Assembly: GCA_000965745.1 (NCBI GenBank) | Contig: CP009479.1 | Coordinates: forward strand, 1,808,457-1,872,456 | DNA: 64,000 bases | Reading direction: 5' to 3' | From: an uncultured archaeon | Lineage (GTDB): Archaea; Thermoplasmatota; Thermoplasmata; Thermoplasmatales; Thermoplasmataceae | In this document: positions 1 through 8,729 of the stretch, piece by piece | Layout: the number at the start of each line of letters is the position of its first letter | Numbering within the stretch: the first letter of the stretch is position 1 | Program-made: the position numbers and the translations under genes | Notes under the pieces: model-generated | What the model saw: the letters and a program-made list of their open reading frames with translations, nothing else | What the model was told of the DNA's origin: nothing | Databases searched by the model: none

Positions 1-624
1 GCCTTTGCAACTGCCTATCCTGATCAGCCGTTATCCGGGAAATGGGCTGAATCACTGGTGAGGTCATTCATCGGTTTCGAATACCCTGTGGAAAATAGCA
101 TTGATTTGGTAAAGGAGTTCCTCTCAGAGTCCAGGAAGATGTGGCTTGAATTACTGGACTGGGGCAACCTTAAATGGTATATCAGAAACAAATCAATGGA
201 TGGTGTTTATTCTTCCTTCTCCGGACTTTCAGTTGCATCCAGGGATGGGTCAATCGAATGCAGGGGGTTTTCTTCAGGCTTTGACAGTTTTTTTGCCCTG
301 GGCCCGTCAGATAAGATTTCCCGGATTGATTCTGCTGGCTCAGCACCCGATATTCACGAATTCTGGAGTGGCTATCCTTCTTCAGCTTCACCTGTGTACA
401 GGTGGGATGTTCCCCAGAATGTCTTTTTTAAGTGGATTGTCCCCATAGATTCACGTATGGTCCTTGTAACCCCCAACGTATCGAGGTGGATCCTGAAAAA
501 TCCCGAAGTTAACCTGGTCACTGTCGTTAATAACAGCGACCCGGGAGTCCTGGTAAGGAATAAGATGAAGTCGGGGGATATAGATAACGCCGAATCAGTG
601 GTTCTCCTTCTTGAAAGGCGATAG
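1..624 (+). CDS. PP2C-like protein lacking metal-binding residues (5' truncated)
   Basis: The frame is open from base 1, so the gene starts outside the window; the GTG at 58 is internal. I do not recognise it from a motif, but it aligns over its whole visible length with the PP2C phosphatase at 8001-8729: SGKWAESLVRSF matches SSIWANALVKAF, and YSSFSGLSV matches FSTFLGVQI, with WSGY shared by both. Every acidic metal-binding signature of PP2C is lost here: IADGAS is replaced by AFATAY, ATDAISKWVL by VTPNVSRWIL, and the final DDVTF by NAESVV. It is therefore probably a catalytically dead PP2C-fold protein, perhaps a binding or regulatory partner. It ends 9 bases from the convergent P-type ATPase. 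The paralogy is seen directly; the role is inferred. Confidence 0.72.
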   Translation, partial: AFATAYPDQPLSGKWAESLVRSFIGFEYPVENSIDLVKEFLSESRKMWLELLDWGNLKWYIRNKSMDGVYSSFSGLSVASRDGSIECRGFSSGFDSFFALGPSDKISRIDSAGSAPDIHEFWSGYPSSASPVYRWDVPQNVFFKWIVPIDSRMVLVTPNVSRWILKNPEVNLVTVVNNSDPGVLVRNKMKSGDIDNAESVVLLLERR

Positions 625-633
625 TTAGAGCCC

Positions 634-2487
634 TCAGAACCTGCTTCTCACCGCGTTCAATATGGAAATTGCGTCCACTATTTCCTGAATTACCGCTCCG
701 ACTGCAGGCTCAATATACCCAACGGATGCAATAATCATGAAGAATATGCTTAACCCCATCCCGGCGAATATACTCTGTTTCACAATGTCAAGAGTTCTTC
801 TTCCTATCTTTATGGCATCGCCAACCTTCAGGACGTCGTCCACAGATATTATGACGTCGGCAGTTTCAGAAGAGATCTCCGACCCCTTTGCCCCCATGGC
901 TATCCCCACTGTGGCAGATGCCAGCGCAGGAGCATCATTAATTCCGTCACCAACCATAACAACCGACAGTCCATCTTCAAGGGACCTTCTGACATAATTG
1001 GTCTTGTCCTCAGGCTTCAGGTCTGCCTTGTAATCTGATATCCCGGCCTCGCGCGAGATCCTGAAGGCGTTTTGCTCATTATCCCCTGTAAGCAGAACCG
1101 TCTTAGTTATTCCGGCTTTCTTCAGATCCAGGATCATGTTTTTCACCCCGCCCCTCAGCAAATCTGAAAAGAGGATCATCCCCGCAAGGCTGCGGCCAAC
1201 AGAAATGAAGCTTGCAACCATCTCCCTGTTCTCAGCCATTATGTCCTCTATGACCGATAGTTTTCCATAATCGGGTGCAAGCTCCATGCAGTATGTGAGA
1301 GTGCCAACACGCACTATTTCTCCGTCCACTTCCGCCTGTGTCCCCATTCCCGGGGATTCTAGAAAATTTTCAGGAAGGGGGAGGTCACCGACCCTTTCCC
1401 TTGCATAATCAGTTATCTCAACCGCAAGGGGGTGTGAGGAAAAGCTCTCTGCTATACCAATTATCCTGATAAGATCGACCTCATGATATTTGTCTATAGG
1501 CATTATCCTGTTTATGACAGGTTTACCGTGAGTCAGTGTTCCAGTCTTGTCGAATATGACAGTATCGCATCTTCCGAGCTCTTCAAGCGGTGTCCCTCCT
1601 TTGATTATAATTCCTTTTTCTGCTGCCTTGTTAAGTCCTCCCATCATGCCAATTGGTGTGGCAAGGATCAGGGGGCAAGGAGTAGCGACAACCAGGACAG
1701 ACAATATGGTGAGTGTTTCTCCGGTAATAAGCCAGCCGATAAATGCAACAGAAAGAGTGACTGGAATCAGCAGTGCACCATACCTGTCTGCTATCCTCTG
1801 CACGGGTGCCCGGTCCTGCTGAGCCTGTTTGACAAGCTCAACTATTCTTGAGTACTCGCTTTCACCGCTCGTCCTGTCAGCCCTTATCTCTAGAGTGCGT
1901 GAAATGTTGATTGTTCCGCTCATAACCGTGTCGCCCCTCTCCTTTACAACCGGCATGGGTTCGCCGGTGATCGATGATTCATCGACTTCAGAGTACCCAC
2001 TTGTCACGGTACCGTCAACTGGTATCATGTCACCCTGTCGAACTATCAGGACATCATTGATCGCCACTTGCTCCGCCCCTATATCCAACACGGTCCCGTT
2101 CAATTTCCTGTGCGCCACTTTTGGCGTTCTCTCAAGCAATTTCCTCGTATCACTGGTTGCTCTCGAAAAGGCGTAGTTCTCGAGTGATTCACCGCCCGAC
2201 TGCATCAGGACTATTATCGAGCCGGCAAATGCCTGGTCCATCACGAGCGCTGCGATAATGGCCATCATTGCCACAACATCGACTGAGAATTTCCCGCGGA
2301 GAAGGTTTCTGATGGTCTTATAGGATAACGGAACACCGCCGACTAGGAGAACCGACAGCCATATGTACCTGCTAAGGAACGGATGGAAATCTAAGAGGAT
2401 CAGAACGGAACCCGTTATTATGCCAGCTATGGCAAAAAATGGCAGTGGGTATTTTCTGACAGTTCCAGAAAGTTTCCCAGCACTCAT
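634..2487 (-). CDS. Heavy-metal translocating P1B-type ATPase
   Basis: This membrane pump moves a transition-metal ion, using ATP and an aspartyl-phosphate intermediate. The 617-residue protein has the actuator motif SSITGEP, the membrane metal-site motif TPCPL (Cys near 271), the phosphorylation motif DKTGTLT (Asp near 313), the SHPLA motif with the P1B-specific HP pair, and the hinge MVGDGINDAPALA. Hydrophobic segments occupy about residues 12-90, 240-290 and the C-terminus. There is no N-terminal CxxC heavy-metal-associated domain. The TPCPL variant is common in Zn/Cd/Co/Mn-type pumps and less typical of CPC copper pumps, but the substrate cannot be fixed from sequence. It is convergent with the preceding PP2C-like gene and stands alone, with no metal regulator next to it. 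Confidence 0.93.
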   Translation of the reverse strand: MSAGKLSGTVRKYPLPFFAIAGIITGSVLILLDFHPFLSRYIWLSVLLVGGVPLSYKTIRNLLRGKFSVDVVAMMAIIAALVMDQAFAGSIIVLMQSGGESLENYAFSRATSDTRKLLERTPKVAHRKLNGTVLDIGAEQVAINDVLIVRQGDMIPVDGTVTSGYSEVDESSITGEPMPVVKERGDTVMSGTINISRTLEIRADRTSGESEYSRIVELVKQAQQDRAPVQRIADRYGALLIPVTLSVAFIGWLITGETLTILSVLVVATPCPLILATPIGMMGGLNKAAEKGIIIKGGTPLEELGRCDTVIFDKTGTLTHGKPVINRIMPIDKYHEVDLIRIIGIAESFSSHPLAVEITDYARERVGDLPLPENFLESPGMGTQAEVDGEIVRVGTLTYCMELAPDYGKLSVIEDIMAENREMVASFISVGRSLAGMILFSDLLRGGVKNMILDLKKAGITKTVLLTGDNEQNAFRISREAGISDYKADLKPEDKTNYVRRSLEDGLSVVMVGDGINDAPALASATVGIAMGAKGSEISSETADVIISVDDVLKVGDAIKIGRRTLDIVKQSIFAGMGLSIFFMIIASVGYIEPAVGAVIQEIVDAISILNAVRSRF

Positions 2488-2602
2488 TTACATGTCCCCG
2501 CATAAAGCCTATGGAATCATGTTCATGTAATTTATTCAGGCATTGCGTTAAAATAACCATCTGCTGTTCATACTAATAATACACGCCTAACAGATTATAT
2601 TT

Positions 2603-2610
2603 TAAAATAT
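2603..2610 (+). promoter_or_regulatory. TATA box of the SDR gene
   Basis: TAAAATAT lies inside a long AT run (2596-2610) and is centred about 28 bp before the ATG at 2635, the spacing expected of an archaeal leaderless transcript. No Shine-Dalgarno match precedes the ATG. Confidence 0.55.
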
Positions 2611-2634
2611 TAATGATGTTCCCGCTATTATATT

Positions 2635-3399
2635 ATGGGAGATACTCTAAGTGATAAGATTGCAGTTATTACTGGGGCTGGCTCCGGCATAGGACGGGAG
2701 ATGGCAATTCTATTCCATGCCGAAGGGGCAAAAGTAGTGATTGTGGATATAGACGGAGAAAGGCTCAAGGAAACTGCCTCCTTATTGCATACAGATGATG
2801 AGGGAGTCCGTTCCATGACGCTGGACCTCATGAAGCCGGAGAATACAAAGAAGATGATAGACGACACTGTAAAGGCGTACGGGAGAATAAACATCCTGTG
2901 CAATAATGCAGGAATCATGGATGGCGTCAAGGCAGCGGCTGAGACCTCAGATGAATTATGGGGCAAAGTCTTTGATATCAACGTTAACGCACCGTTCAGG
3001 GCGATCAGGGAAGTGATACCGCACATGCAGAACCAGGGCCATGGGGTCATTCTCAATACAGGGTCCATTGCAGGCCTGCATGGCGGGCGGGCAGGTGCGG
3101 CCTACACCGCTTCAAAGCATGCACTGCTTGGGCTTACAAAACACACAGCTGCCTTCTATGGCCCGGAGGGCATAAGATGCAACGCAATGGCCCTGGGGGC
3201 TGTGGAAACGAATATAGGGTACGGAGCCGAGAAACCATCTGAAGTCGGAATCCAGGTGATGCAGAAGACATTTCCAGCTATGCCTGCCCCGGCCAATCCG
3301 AAAGAGATTGCAAGGCTTGCATTGTTTTTGGTGTCAGATCAGTCATCGTACGTCAACGGATCTATTGTCGTCGCAGATGGCGGTTGGACTTCCTACTGA
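2635..3399 (+). CDS. SDR-family NAD(P)-dependent oxidoreductase
   Basis: This is a classical short-chain dehydrogenase of 254 residues, the normal length. The cofactor motif TGAGSGIG is at 13-20, NNAG at 90-93, and the catalytic set Ser144, Tyr157 and Lys161 has the usual spacing (YTASK). Asp38 at the end of the second beta strand favours NAD(H) over NADP(H), as is known for this family. The substrate cannot be told; the closest general types are 3-oxoacyl-ACP reductase-like and glucose/sugar-alcohol dehydrogenases. It is a single-gene unit with its own TATA box, divergent from the P-type ATPase and convergent with the large solute-binding protein. Confidence 0.93.
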   Translation: MGDTLSDKIAVITGAGSGIGREMAILFHAEGAKVVIVDIDGERLKETASLLHTDDEGVRSMTLDLMKPENTKKMIDDTVKAYGRINILCNNAGIMDGVKAAAETSDELWGKVFDINVNAPFRAIREVIPHMQNQGHGVILNTGSIAGLHGGRAGAAYTASKHALLGLTKHTAAFYGPEGIRCNAMALGAVETNIGYGAEKPSEVGIQVMQKTFPAMPAPANPKEIARLALFLVSDQSSYVNGSIVVADGGWTSY

Positions 3400-3485
3400 C
3401 ACTGGGCTGGTTTCAAATCAGCCACACCACTCATTTTTGACTGCACTAATAATCTCTGGTACAACAGGGCAGATCCTAGATGTTA

Positions 3486-3511
3486 TAAAAAAGTAAAAAT
3501 AAAAAAAAAAA
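3486..3511 (-). terminator. Poly-T terminator of the peptide-binding protein gene
   Basis: The minus strand reads an almost uninterrupted T tract just after the stop of the gene at 3520-6888. Long oligo-T runs without a hairpin are the usual archaeal intrinsic termination signal. Confidence 0.6.
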
Positions 3512-3519
3512 TATACGGC

Positions 3520-6500
3520 TCATGTCGTGCTGTATGACAACAGGTTGTATAGCAACAGATATGTGTCGGCGATCATTGTATTCCCCTGGTAGTTGGTCAT
3601 ATCACTGCTGCTGATCTTTGAACTTATTGTCCAGTGGTTGTGCTGCTGCCCGATATACACACGCATTGTAGTGTTTACGGCCAGACCGTTTGTTACATGG
3701 AACCATTTCTTTGCCAGCGCTGGATTTGTCGAATTATCCGTTCCGTTGTTGTATGCGCTGATTATCTGCCCCATTTGCGCAGCCTCTGTCGTGTTGTGTA
3801 TGTAAGCAGACATGTTCCCGACAAAATACGGCGTAAACTGGTCTGCGCCCATGAAGAGAGACCCGTTCGTTGGGAGGCTCAGCGGGAGCAGGTAATCCGT
3901 TGGGTATGGGTAGTCTGGGTACCATGCGGCCCATCCGACCGGCATCGGGTTCTGGTTCTGTGCAGTATACGCAATCACGTCAGTAAATGGTATGCTTATC
4001 ACAGGGAAACTGGCACCCGGCATTATCTGGGCAAGGTCCTTGCTCCATGTGGTGGCGCCGGCAAGCACGCTCGGGTAATTCGTTGGCACAAAGAGCGGGA
4101 CAACAAGCTGCTTGTTGTTGTAAAGCACTTTACCGTTGGAATACGTAACATTCATTAAATTTCCAACGTCAGTCTGGCCAGCAGTGGAGGTCCCATGCAG
4201 GAAGTAGTTCAGGTATTTCTTCGCCTGGCTGATCTGGAATGGCTCTTTGCCATTTGCGTTGATCACTGGGGTTCCTGAGCTGATCATCTGCTGCTCTGTC
4301 TGGTTATACAGCATTCCTGGCGGAAGCATTCCCACATACGGCGAGAAGAACGTTGTATTGTATATCTTGTTCCCAACCTGGTAGTCGAAATACTCAGAAT
4401 AGTTGAATGCGTATGAGAAGGCTTTCCTGACATTGGGGTTCATGAAGAACGATGCCGGGAGGTTAGCCTGCGAATATATCGAGTGCAGAATTGAAGTATT
4501 CACAAACAGGTTGTATGTGAAGAAATATATTCCAAGGGTCGAGAAGCCGTAGGTGCTCAGCTGGCCACTGTTTACCATGTCCTGTGTCTGGTTCCAGTAC
4601 TGTGTCGAAAGGACTGCGTTCTGTGCCTGTCCCGACTTCAGCAGTAGATATGCCTGCTGGTTCGAGGACGAATAGAGTATGTTTATCCTGCTGATTGAAG
4701 GTGTCGGGTACCAAGGCCCGGGTGAAACAAAGTCCGGGTTTGCTGCGAGCGTGACCTGTGATCCGGGCACAATGTATGAAATCTTGTAAGGACCGTCTGG
4801 CATCACGTGATTCTGCACGTATATGTTGTAGTTTGCCTGGTTTCCATACGCCTTGTAATCCTGGAATCCCTTTGGTGTCCAGTTAATTCCCGCACCGTGG
4901 GCTTCAAGCCACTTGGCATCCATTATTGAGGTTCCCGGGCCTTCAAATATCTGATAGACAAGTTCCTGGGACATTGGAGTCTGGAAATGGAACGTTATGC
5001 TGTTGGTTGAATTGTCTACTGTCATGTTCTGCGTTATGTTGTAGAATGTGTTTGACACGTACAGGTTACCCGGAAGCAGGTACTGGGCAATGATCCATCC
5101 CGGGGTTCCCGGGGACCCGGCAGCAAACAGTATGTCCCTTGTAAGGGAATACATCACGTCCCACGCAGTGGTATTGTCACCATTGGCGAATTTTGTATTG
5201 TTGTTGATGTAGAATGTGTAATTCGTGCCGGGAGCAACTGTATAATTGTACTTTACGCCTGAAGGTGTTGTTAGCTGGTTAGGCTGACCCGGATTGGTGG
5301 ACGAATTCTGCCAGTTGGTGTTCACGCCTCCGTTGGATGCTGAAGGGAGCTTGGCCGCAAGAAGCGGTATGAAGCTGCTTGTTGATGTGCCGTTGTATGT
5401 GTCGAGTGGCAGCAGGGTATTGTAGAGAATTTCGGAATCTGCTGTGTAATAAGCTACTGCAGGGTCTAGCGTGTTGTATCCGCCCGAATATTGTGGTTCT
5501 GCATTTGTGAATGAGGTGGATGTTGCTGTCTGCTGGCTCACCGATGACACCACGGGGAAGTCTATGAAGTAAGTTGTTGTTATTGTCCTGGAGCTGTCAT
5601 ACTGCCCATTGTTGAGCGGTATGGTAGTAGTGCCTTCCAGCGTGTATGTCACACTGACATTGCTTGCAGCACTGATGAATTTTATGACTGTTCCATTGTC
5701 CACTGTCACGCTCGTGTTCGCCCCGTAGAACAGGGATGTTGTATGGGTGTCATTGAGCTGAGTAGTAGTCTTCGTGTTGAAGGTGAGGTTTGTGCCCTTG
5801 ACAAGTGAAAGTTCAGTTGACGCATTCAGGGTGGCCGTGTTTCCGGCTGTTACCTGAAATGTTGTGCCTGTCTCATTCTTGTAGGTTACAGTCCCGTTTT
5901 CAACGGTTATGTTTGCCATAGTTCCCAGATACAAGGTTGACGGAGTTGTGTAATTGACACCGGAACCAGCGGCATAGGTTACATTTGTCCTCAAAAACTG
6001 CATTTCTGCCATTGAGATATTGGCAAGCCTTGTTCCTGATGCTGCTGTATAATTCTGGTTGGCTGTGAAGTTCATGACAACATTCTTCTGCACAGTTGTG
6101 ACAACAGTCTGTGTTGTATTCACCGGAGCTGTTGTTGTGTTTACCTCAAGGGAATATATGCCTGTTTTGAGGCCACCGTAAGCGACGCTCTGTATCGGTA
6201 TTACATATCCTTTGCTCTGGAGATTGTACACATAGGGGACGTTCTGCTGGGATACGGTGGAAGTACTGTTCGACATCGTAAGTGTCTGTTCAACTATCTG
6301 GTAGCTTCCACCACCAACAGCTGGAAGGAAGTCAAGCACCGTGTGCGAGCCCGGGGTGAATATGTTGGACAGGTTGTTGACTAGTTGCGGTGATGAACTT
6401 ATTGGATCAACAGAGAGTGACCTGTATGCATACTGGGCATTTGGAAAGTCCGGATTGACTTTAACAGGTTCCATGAAGTAACCCTGGCTGGAGCCATAAT

Positions 6501-6888
6501 TGATGTCTGCAAATATGTAATACTCGCCCGGGTTCTTGTAGACATGTTTCACCTGGAGAGTATTGCTGCCGCTGTAGCTTAATAGCTCACTGGTGCCGTC
6601 TCCAAAATATACTGTTGCATTCTGGAAAGTCTTTGTTGCTGTTATGTTCGTTGTGTATGTGCTGTTCTGGTTGATTGCGCCTAGCTGGCTTGACAGGGTT
6701 GCACTGGGGGGGCTGCTCTGTGGAGCAGTGTAATGTGTCGCAAGCACACCACCCAGAACACCGATCACTGCCAGAAGTGCAATTATAACAGCAATCCACT
6801 TACCCGAAGATTTGCCTCCAGCAGGCCTTTTCACAGGCCCCACGGAAGGCTCTACGGAGTTTTTTTCGTTATTTTCTTTGCCGTTCAA
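3520..6888 (-). CDS. Giant membrane-anchored peptide/solute-binding protein (SBP family 5)
   Basis: This 1122-residue protein probably captures peptides outside the cell for an ABC transporter. A charged N-terminal tail (about 1-30) is followed by one transmembrane anchor (about 31-50). Residues about 85-130 look like a PKD-type fold (FGDGTS and later HVYKNPGEYY), followed by a Thr/Asn/Val-rich beta region to about 470. The SBP_bac_5 domain starts near YNTLDPAVAYY (about 475) and runs to the C-terminus. Typical family members are 500-600 residues, so the roughly 420-residue exposed extension is unusual. NxS/T sequons are very numerous, as in glycosylated Thermoplasmatales surface proteins. 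The start is TTG, supported by a GGAGGA ribosome site. No permease or ATPase gene is adjacent. Confidence 0.9.
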   Translation of the reverse strand: MNGKENNEKNSVEPSVGPVKRPAGGKSSGKWIAVIIALLAVIGVLGGVLATHYTAPQSSPPSATLSSQLGAINQNSTYTTNITATKTFQNATVYFGDGTSELLSYSGSNTLQVKHVYKNPGEYYIFADINYGSSQGYFMEPVKVNPDFPNAQYAYRSLSVDPISSSPQLVNNLSNIFTPGSHTVLDFLPAVGGGSYQIVEQTLTMSNSTSTVSQQNVPYVYNLQSKGYVIPIQSVAYGGLKTGIYSLEVNTTTAPVNTTQTVVTTVQKNVVMNFTANQNYTAASGTRLANISMAEMQFLRTNVTYAAGSGVNYTTPSTLYLGTMANITVENGTVTYKNETGTTFQVTAGNTATLNASTELSLVKGTNLTFNTKTTTQLNDTHTTSLFYGANTSVTVDNGTVIKFISAASNVSVTYTLEGTTTIPLNNGQYDSSRTITTTYFIDFPVVSSVSQQTATSTSFTNAEPQYSGGYNTLDPAVAYYTADSEILYNTLLPLDTYNGTSTSSFIPLLAAKLPSASNGGVNTNWQNSSTNPGQPNQLTTPSGVKYNYTVAPGTNYTFYINNNTKFANGDNTTAWDVMYSLTRDILFAAGSPGTPGWIIAQYLLPGNLYVSNTFYNITQNMTVDNSTNSITFHFQTPMSQELVYQIFEGPGTSIMDAKWLEAHGAGINWTPKGFQDYKAYGNQANYNIYVQNHVMPDGPYKISYIVPGSQVTLAANPDFVSPGPWYPTPSISRINILYSSSNQQAYLLLKSGQAQNAVLSTQYWNQTQDMVNSGQLSTYGFSTLGIYFFTYNLFVNTSILHSIYSQANLPASFFMNPNVRKAFSYAFNYSEYFDYQVGNKIYNTTFFSPYVGMLPPGMLYNQTEQQMISSGTPVINANGKEPFQISQAKKYLNYFLHGTSTAGQTDVGNLMNVTYSNGKVLYNNKQLVVPLFVPTNYPSVLAGATTWSKDLAQIMPGASFPVISIPFTDVIAYTAQNQNPMPVGWAAWYPDYPYPTDYLLPLSLPTNGSLFMGADQFTPYFVGNMSAYIHNTTEAAQMGQIISAYNNGTDNSTNPALAKKWFHVTNGLAVNTTMRVYIGQQHNHWTISSKISSSDMTNYQGNTMIADTYLLLYNLLSYSTT

Positions 6889-6896
6889 GATAATTT

Positions 6897-6902
6897 TCCT
6901 CC
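6897..6902 (-). promoter_or_regulatory. Shine-Dalgarno site deciding a TTG start
   Basis: The minus strand reads GGAGGA eight bases before the TTG at 6888. This strong match fixes an unusual TTG start for the large solute-binding protein and shows that this transcript has a leader. Confidence 0.65.
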
Positions 6903-7150
6903 ATTAGAATTGAACATTGTTCGCACGTCGCATGCGAAACGTACTAGTTAAATCTTTACTTCTCAATCCGGTTTTACAAAGGTTTTCCTGGAAGATTCAT
7001 AGACATGTAGCACTATTATTATTTTCTTCTAATGTTTTTCATTCAATTGTCAGACAACACAGTTACCCGAGCTCACGAACTTGATAGATTGCAGCCTTGA
7101 AGCTAAATGTAATTATATTTTGCCTAAAATAAATCTGTCTGACAGCTAAG

Positions 7151-7158
7151 ATTATATT
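7151..7158 (+). promoter_or_regulatory. TATA box of the vWA-PP2C operon
   Basis: ATTATATT is centred about 25 bp before the ATG at 7180, consistent with a leaderless transcript carrying the vWA and PP2C genes. The rest of the 6903-7179 gap shows no gene. Confidence 0.55.
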
Positions 7159-7179
7159 GTTTCATTATTATGGGGTCGC

Positions 7180-8004
7180 ATGACCTATTCATCCGAAATA
7201 AGCAGGAAGAATCCTGGACTATTCATTTTTCTCATAGACCAGTCTAGATCGATGAGCCACAAGATTGGCGGCAGCGACAGGTCGAAAGCGATAGAAGCTG
7301 CTGATGCAATAAACAGGCAGTTGAACGAATTGATTAACAGATGCACCAAATCCGAAGGAATCAGAGATTACTTTGAAATCGGCATCATAGGATATGGGGG
7401 TGCAAGAGGACAGGCGTTCTCACTTCTCAAGGATTCGACTCTTGTGCCGATCAGCGAACTTGAGTCCAGAATACTCAAAATGGAAAACAGGACACAGGTA
7501 ATAGAAGACCAGGAGGTCGAATACGAACTGCCGATATGGTTTGAACCCATTGCCGCAAGCGATACTCCAATGGTCAAGGGCCTTCAGTTGGCTGAGGAAT
7601 GGGCCAAAGACTGGGCTGCAGAGCATCCTGAATCATTCCCGCCCATAATTATAAACATTTCTGACGGGGAAGCTACAGATGGCAACCCAATGGACGTAGC
7701 GGGCAACATTTTCTCAATATCCACTTCAGATGGAGATGCAATGATCTGGAACTGCCACCTTTCAAGCAACAAAATTGAGCCAGTTTCTTTTCCAAACGAC
7801 TCATCCAGCCTTCCTGAGGACAGGTACGCCCAGACCATGTTCCAGATGTCCAGCACACTGCCGGACAACATGGTTGCCATTGCCAGAGAGGAATATACTG
7901 ATGTTGAGGATGGTGCCAAGGGCTACGTATTTAACGCCCAGCTCGAGGACCTGATCAAACTTCTGGACATAGGAACAAGAGCAGTTTCCTCGCTGATGCG
8001 ATGA
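7180..8004 (+). CDS. TerY-like von Willebrand factor A domain protein
   Basis: This 274-residue protein is a single vWA domain, a metal-dependent protein-interaction fold. The MIDAS motif DQSRS sits at residues 20-24 after the strand GLFIFLI; the distal MIDAS threonine is probably in ASDTPM, and NISDGEATDG supplies the last acidic position. There is no signal peptide, so it is cytosolic. The stop overlaps the next gene by four bases (ATGA), indicating translational coupling to the PP2C phosphatase. In bacteria, TerY-type vWA proteins occur with a PP2C and a protein kinase (the TerY-P triad linked to tellurite and stress systems), and the same trio is here. Its role as a phosphorylation-controlled scaffold is an inference. 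Confidence 0.86.
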   Translation: MTYSSEISRKNPGLFIFLIDQSRSMSHKIGGSDRSKAIEAADAINRQLNELINRCTKSEGIRDYFEIGIIGYGGARGQAFSLLKDSTLVPISELESRILKMENRTQVIEDQEVEYELPIWFEPIAASDTPMVKGLQLAEEWAKDWAAEHPESFPPIIINISDGEATDGNPMDVAGNIFSISTSDGDAMIWNCHLSSNKIEPVSFPNDSSSLPEDRYAQTMFQMSSTLPDNMVAIAREEYTDVEDGAKGYVFNAQLEDLIKLLDIGTRAVSSLMR

Positions 8005-8729
8005 TTTCCGTAAAGGAATTTCATCGCCCCAAACTGGGTAACAGCGATGATGAGTACGAAGATGCCTTTGCATGCAACTTTAAGAACAGGAGATTCGCCA
8101 TAGCTGATGGTGCAAGCGACTCAATTTTTTCCAGTATATGGGCTAATGCCCTCGTTAAGGCGTTTTCAGACTCAACTCTTCCATTTTCCAGGGAAAGTGC
8201 CTTTCTGAGGAATATAATCTATATGGCCAGAAAGACCTGGTACAATAATATCGAATGGGATTCCCTTAAGCTCTTTGTCAAGAACAAGGCACTCAAGGGG
8301 TCTTTTTCAACCTTCCTTGGTGTGCAGATAGACCCTTCAGGGCTCAACTACCATTACAGGGCAATAGCAGTCGGGGATTCATGCCTCTTCCTCAGGAACA
8401 ATGATGATATCACAGGTTTCCCGATAAATGACCCTTCTAAGTTCAATATCACTCCAAAACTTATATGGAGTGGCTATGGAAGTCCGTTTCCTGAGGACTA
8501 CAACACAAAACTTCCAGAGATAAAATACTACGAGGGCAAGATAAAGCCCGGCGAACAGATGCTTATGGCCACCGATGCCATTTCAAAATGGGTGCTTGAA
8601 AACTCTCCAAAGTCATTTGACCGGCTCTGCAGGATGGATGACCCTTACAGGTTCATTACGGGAATGCTTGAGGCCAGGGAGCTGAGAAATGATGATGTCA
8701 CATTTTCCGCCATCACTTTAGAGATGTGA
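8001..8729 (+). CDS. PP2C-type protein phosphatase
   Basis: This 242-residue protein should be a Mg/Mn-dependent serine/threonine phosphatase. It shows the PP2C landmarks in order: EDAF near residue 19, IADGAS near 34-39, GDSCLF in mid-protein, MATDAISKWVL near 194, and the C-terminal RNDDVTFSAITL that carries the last metal-binding aspartates. It is a minimal catalytic domain with no membrane segment. It is translationally coupled to the vWA gene and meets the protein kinase gene tail-to-tail with a 17-base overlap, so phosphatase, vWA and kinase form a compact signalling unit. The degenerate protein at 1-624 is its paralogue. Confidence 0.86.
   Translation: MISVKEFHRPKLGNSDDEYEDAFACNFKNRRFAIADGASDSIFSSIWANALVKAFSDSTLPFSRESAFLRNIIYMARKTWYNNIEWDSLKLFVKNKALKGSFSTFLGVQIDPSGLNYHYRAIAVGDSCLFLRNNDDITGFPINDPSKFNITPKLIWSGYGSPFPEDYNTKLPEIKYYEGKIKPGEQMLMATDAISKWVLENSPKSFDRLCRMDDPYRFITGMLEARELRNDDVTFSAITLEM

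Noticed and set aside
634-2487. Copper pump paired with the TRASH regulator
   Set aside because: The two are at opposite ends of the window, and TPCPL without a CxxC domain does not identify copper.
3486-3511. Replication-origin-like A-rich tract
   Set aside because: It is a simple T run (minus strand) right after a stop codon, with no origin recognition boxes or cdc6 gene nearby; a terminator explains it.
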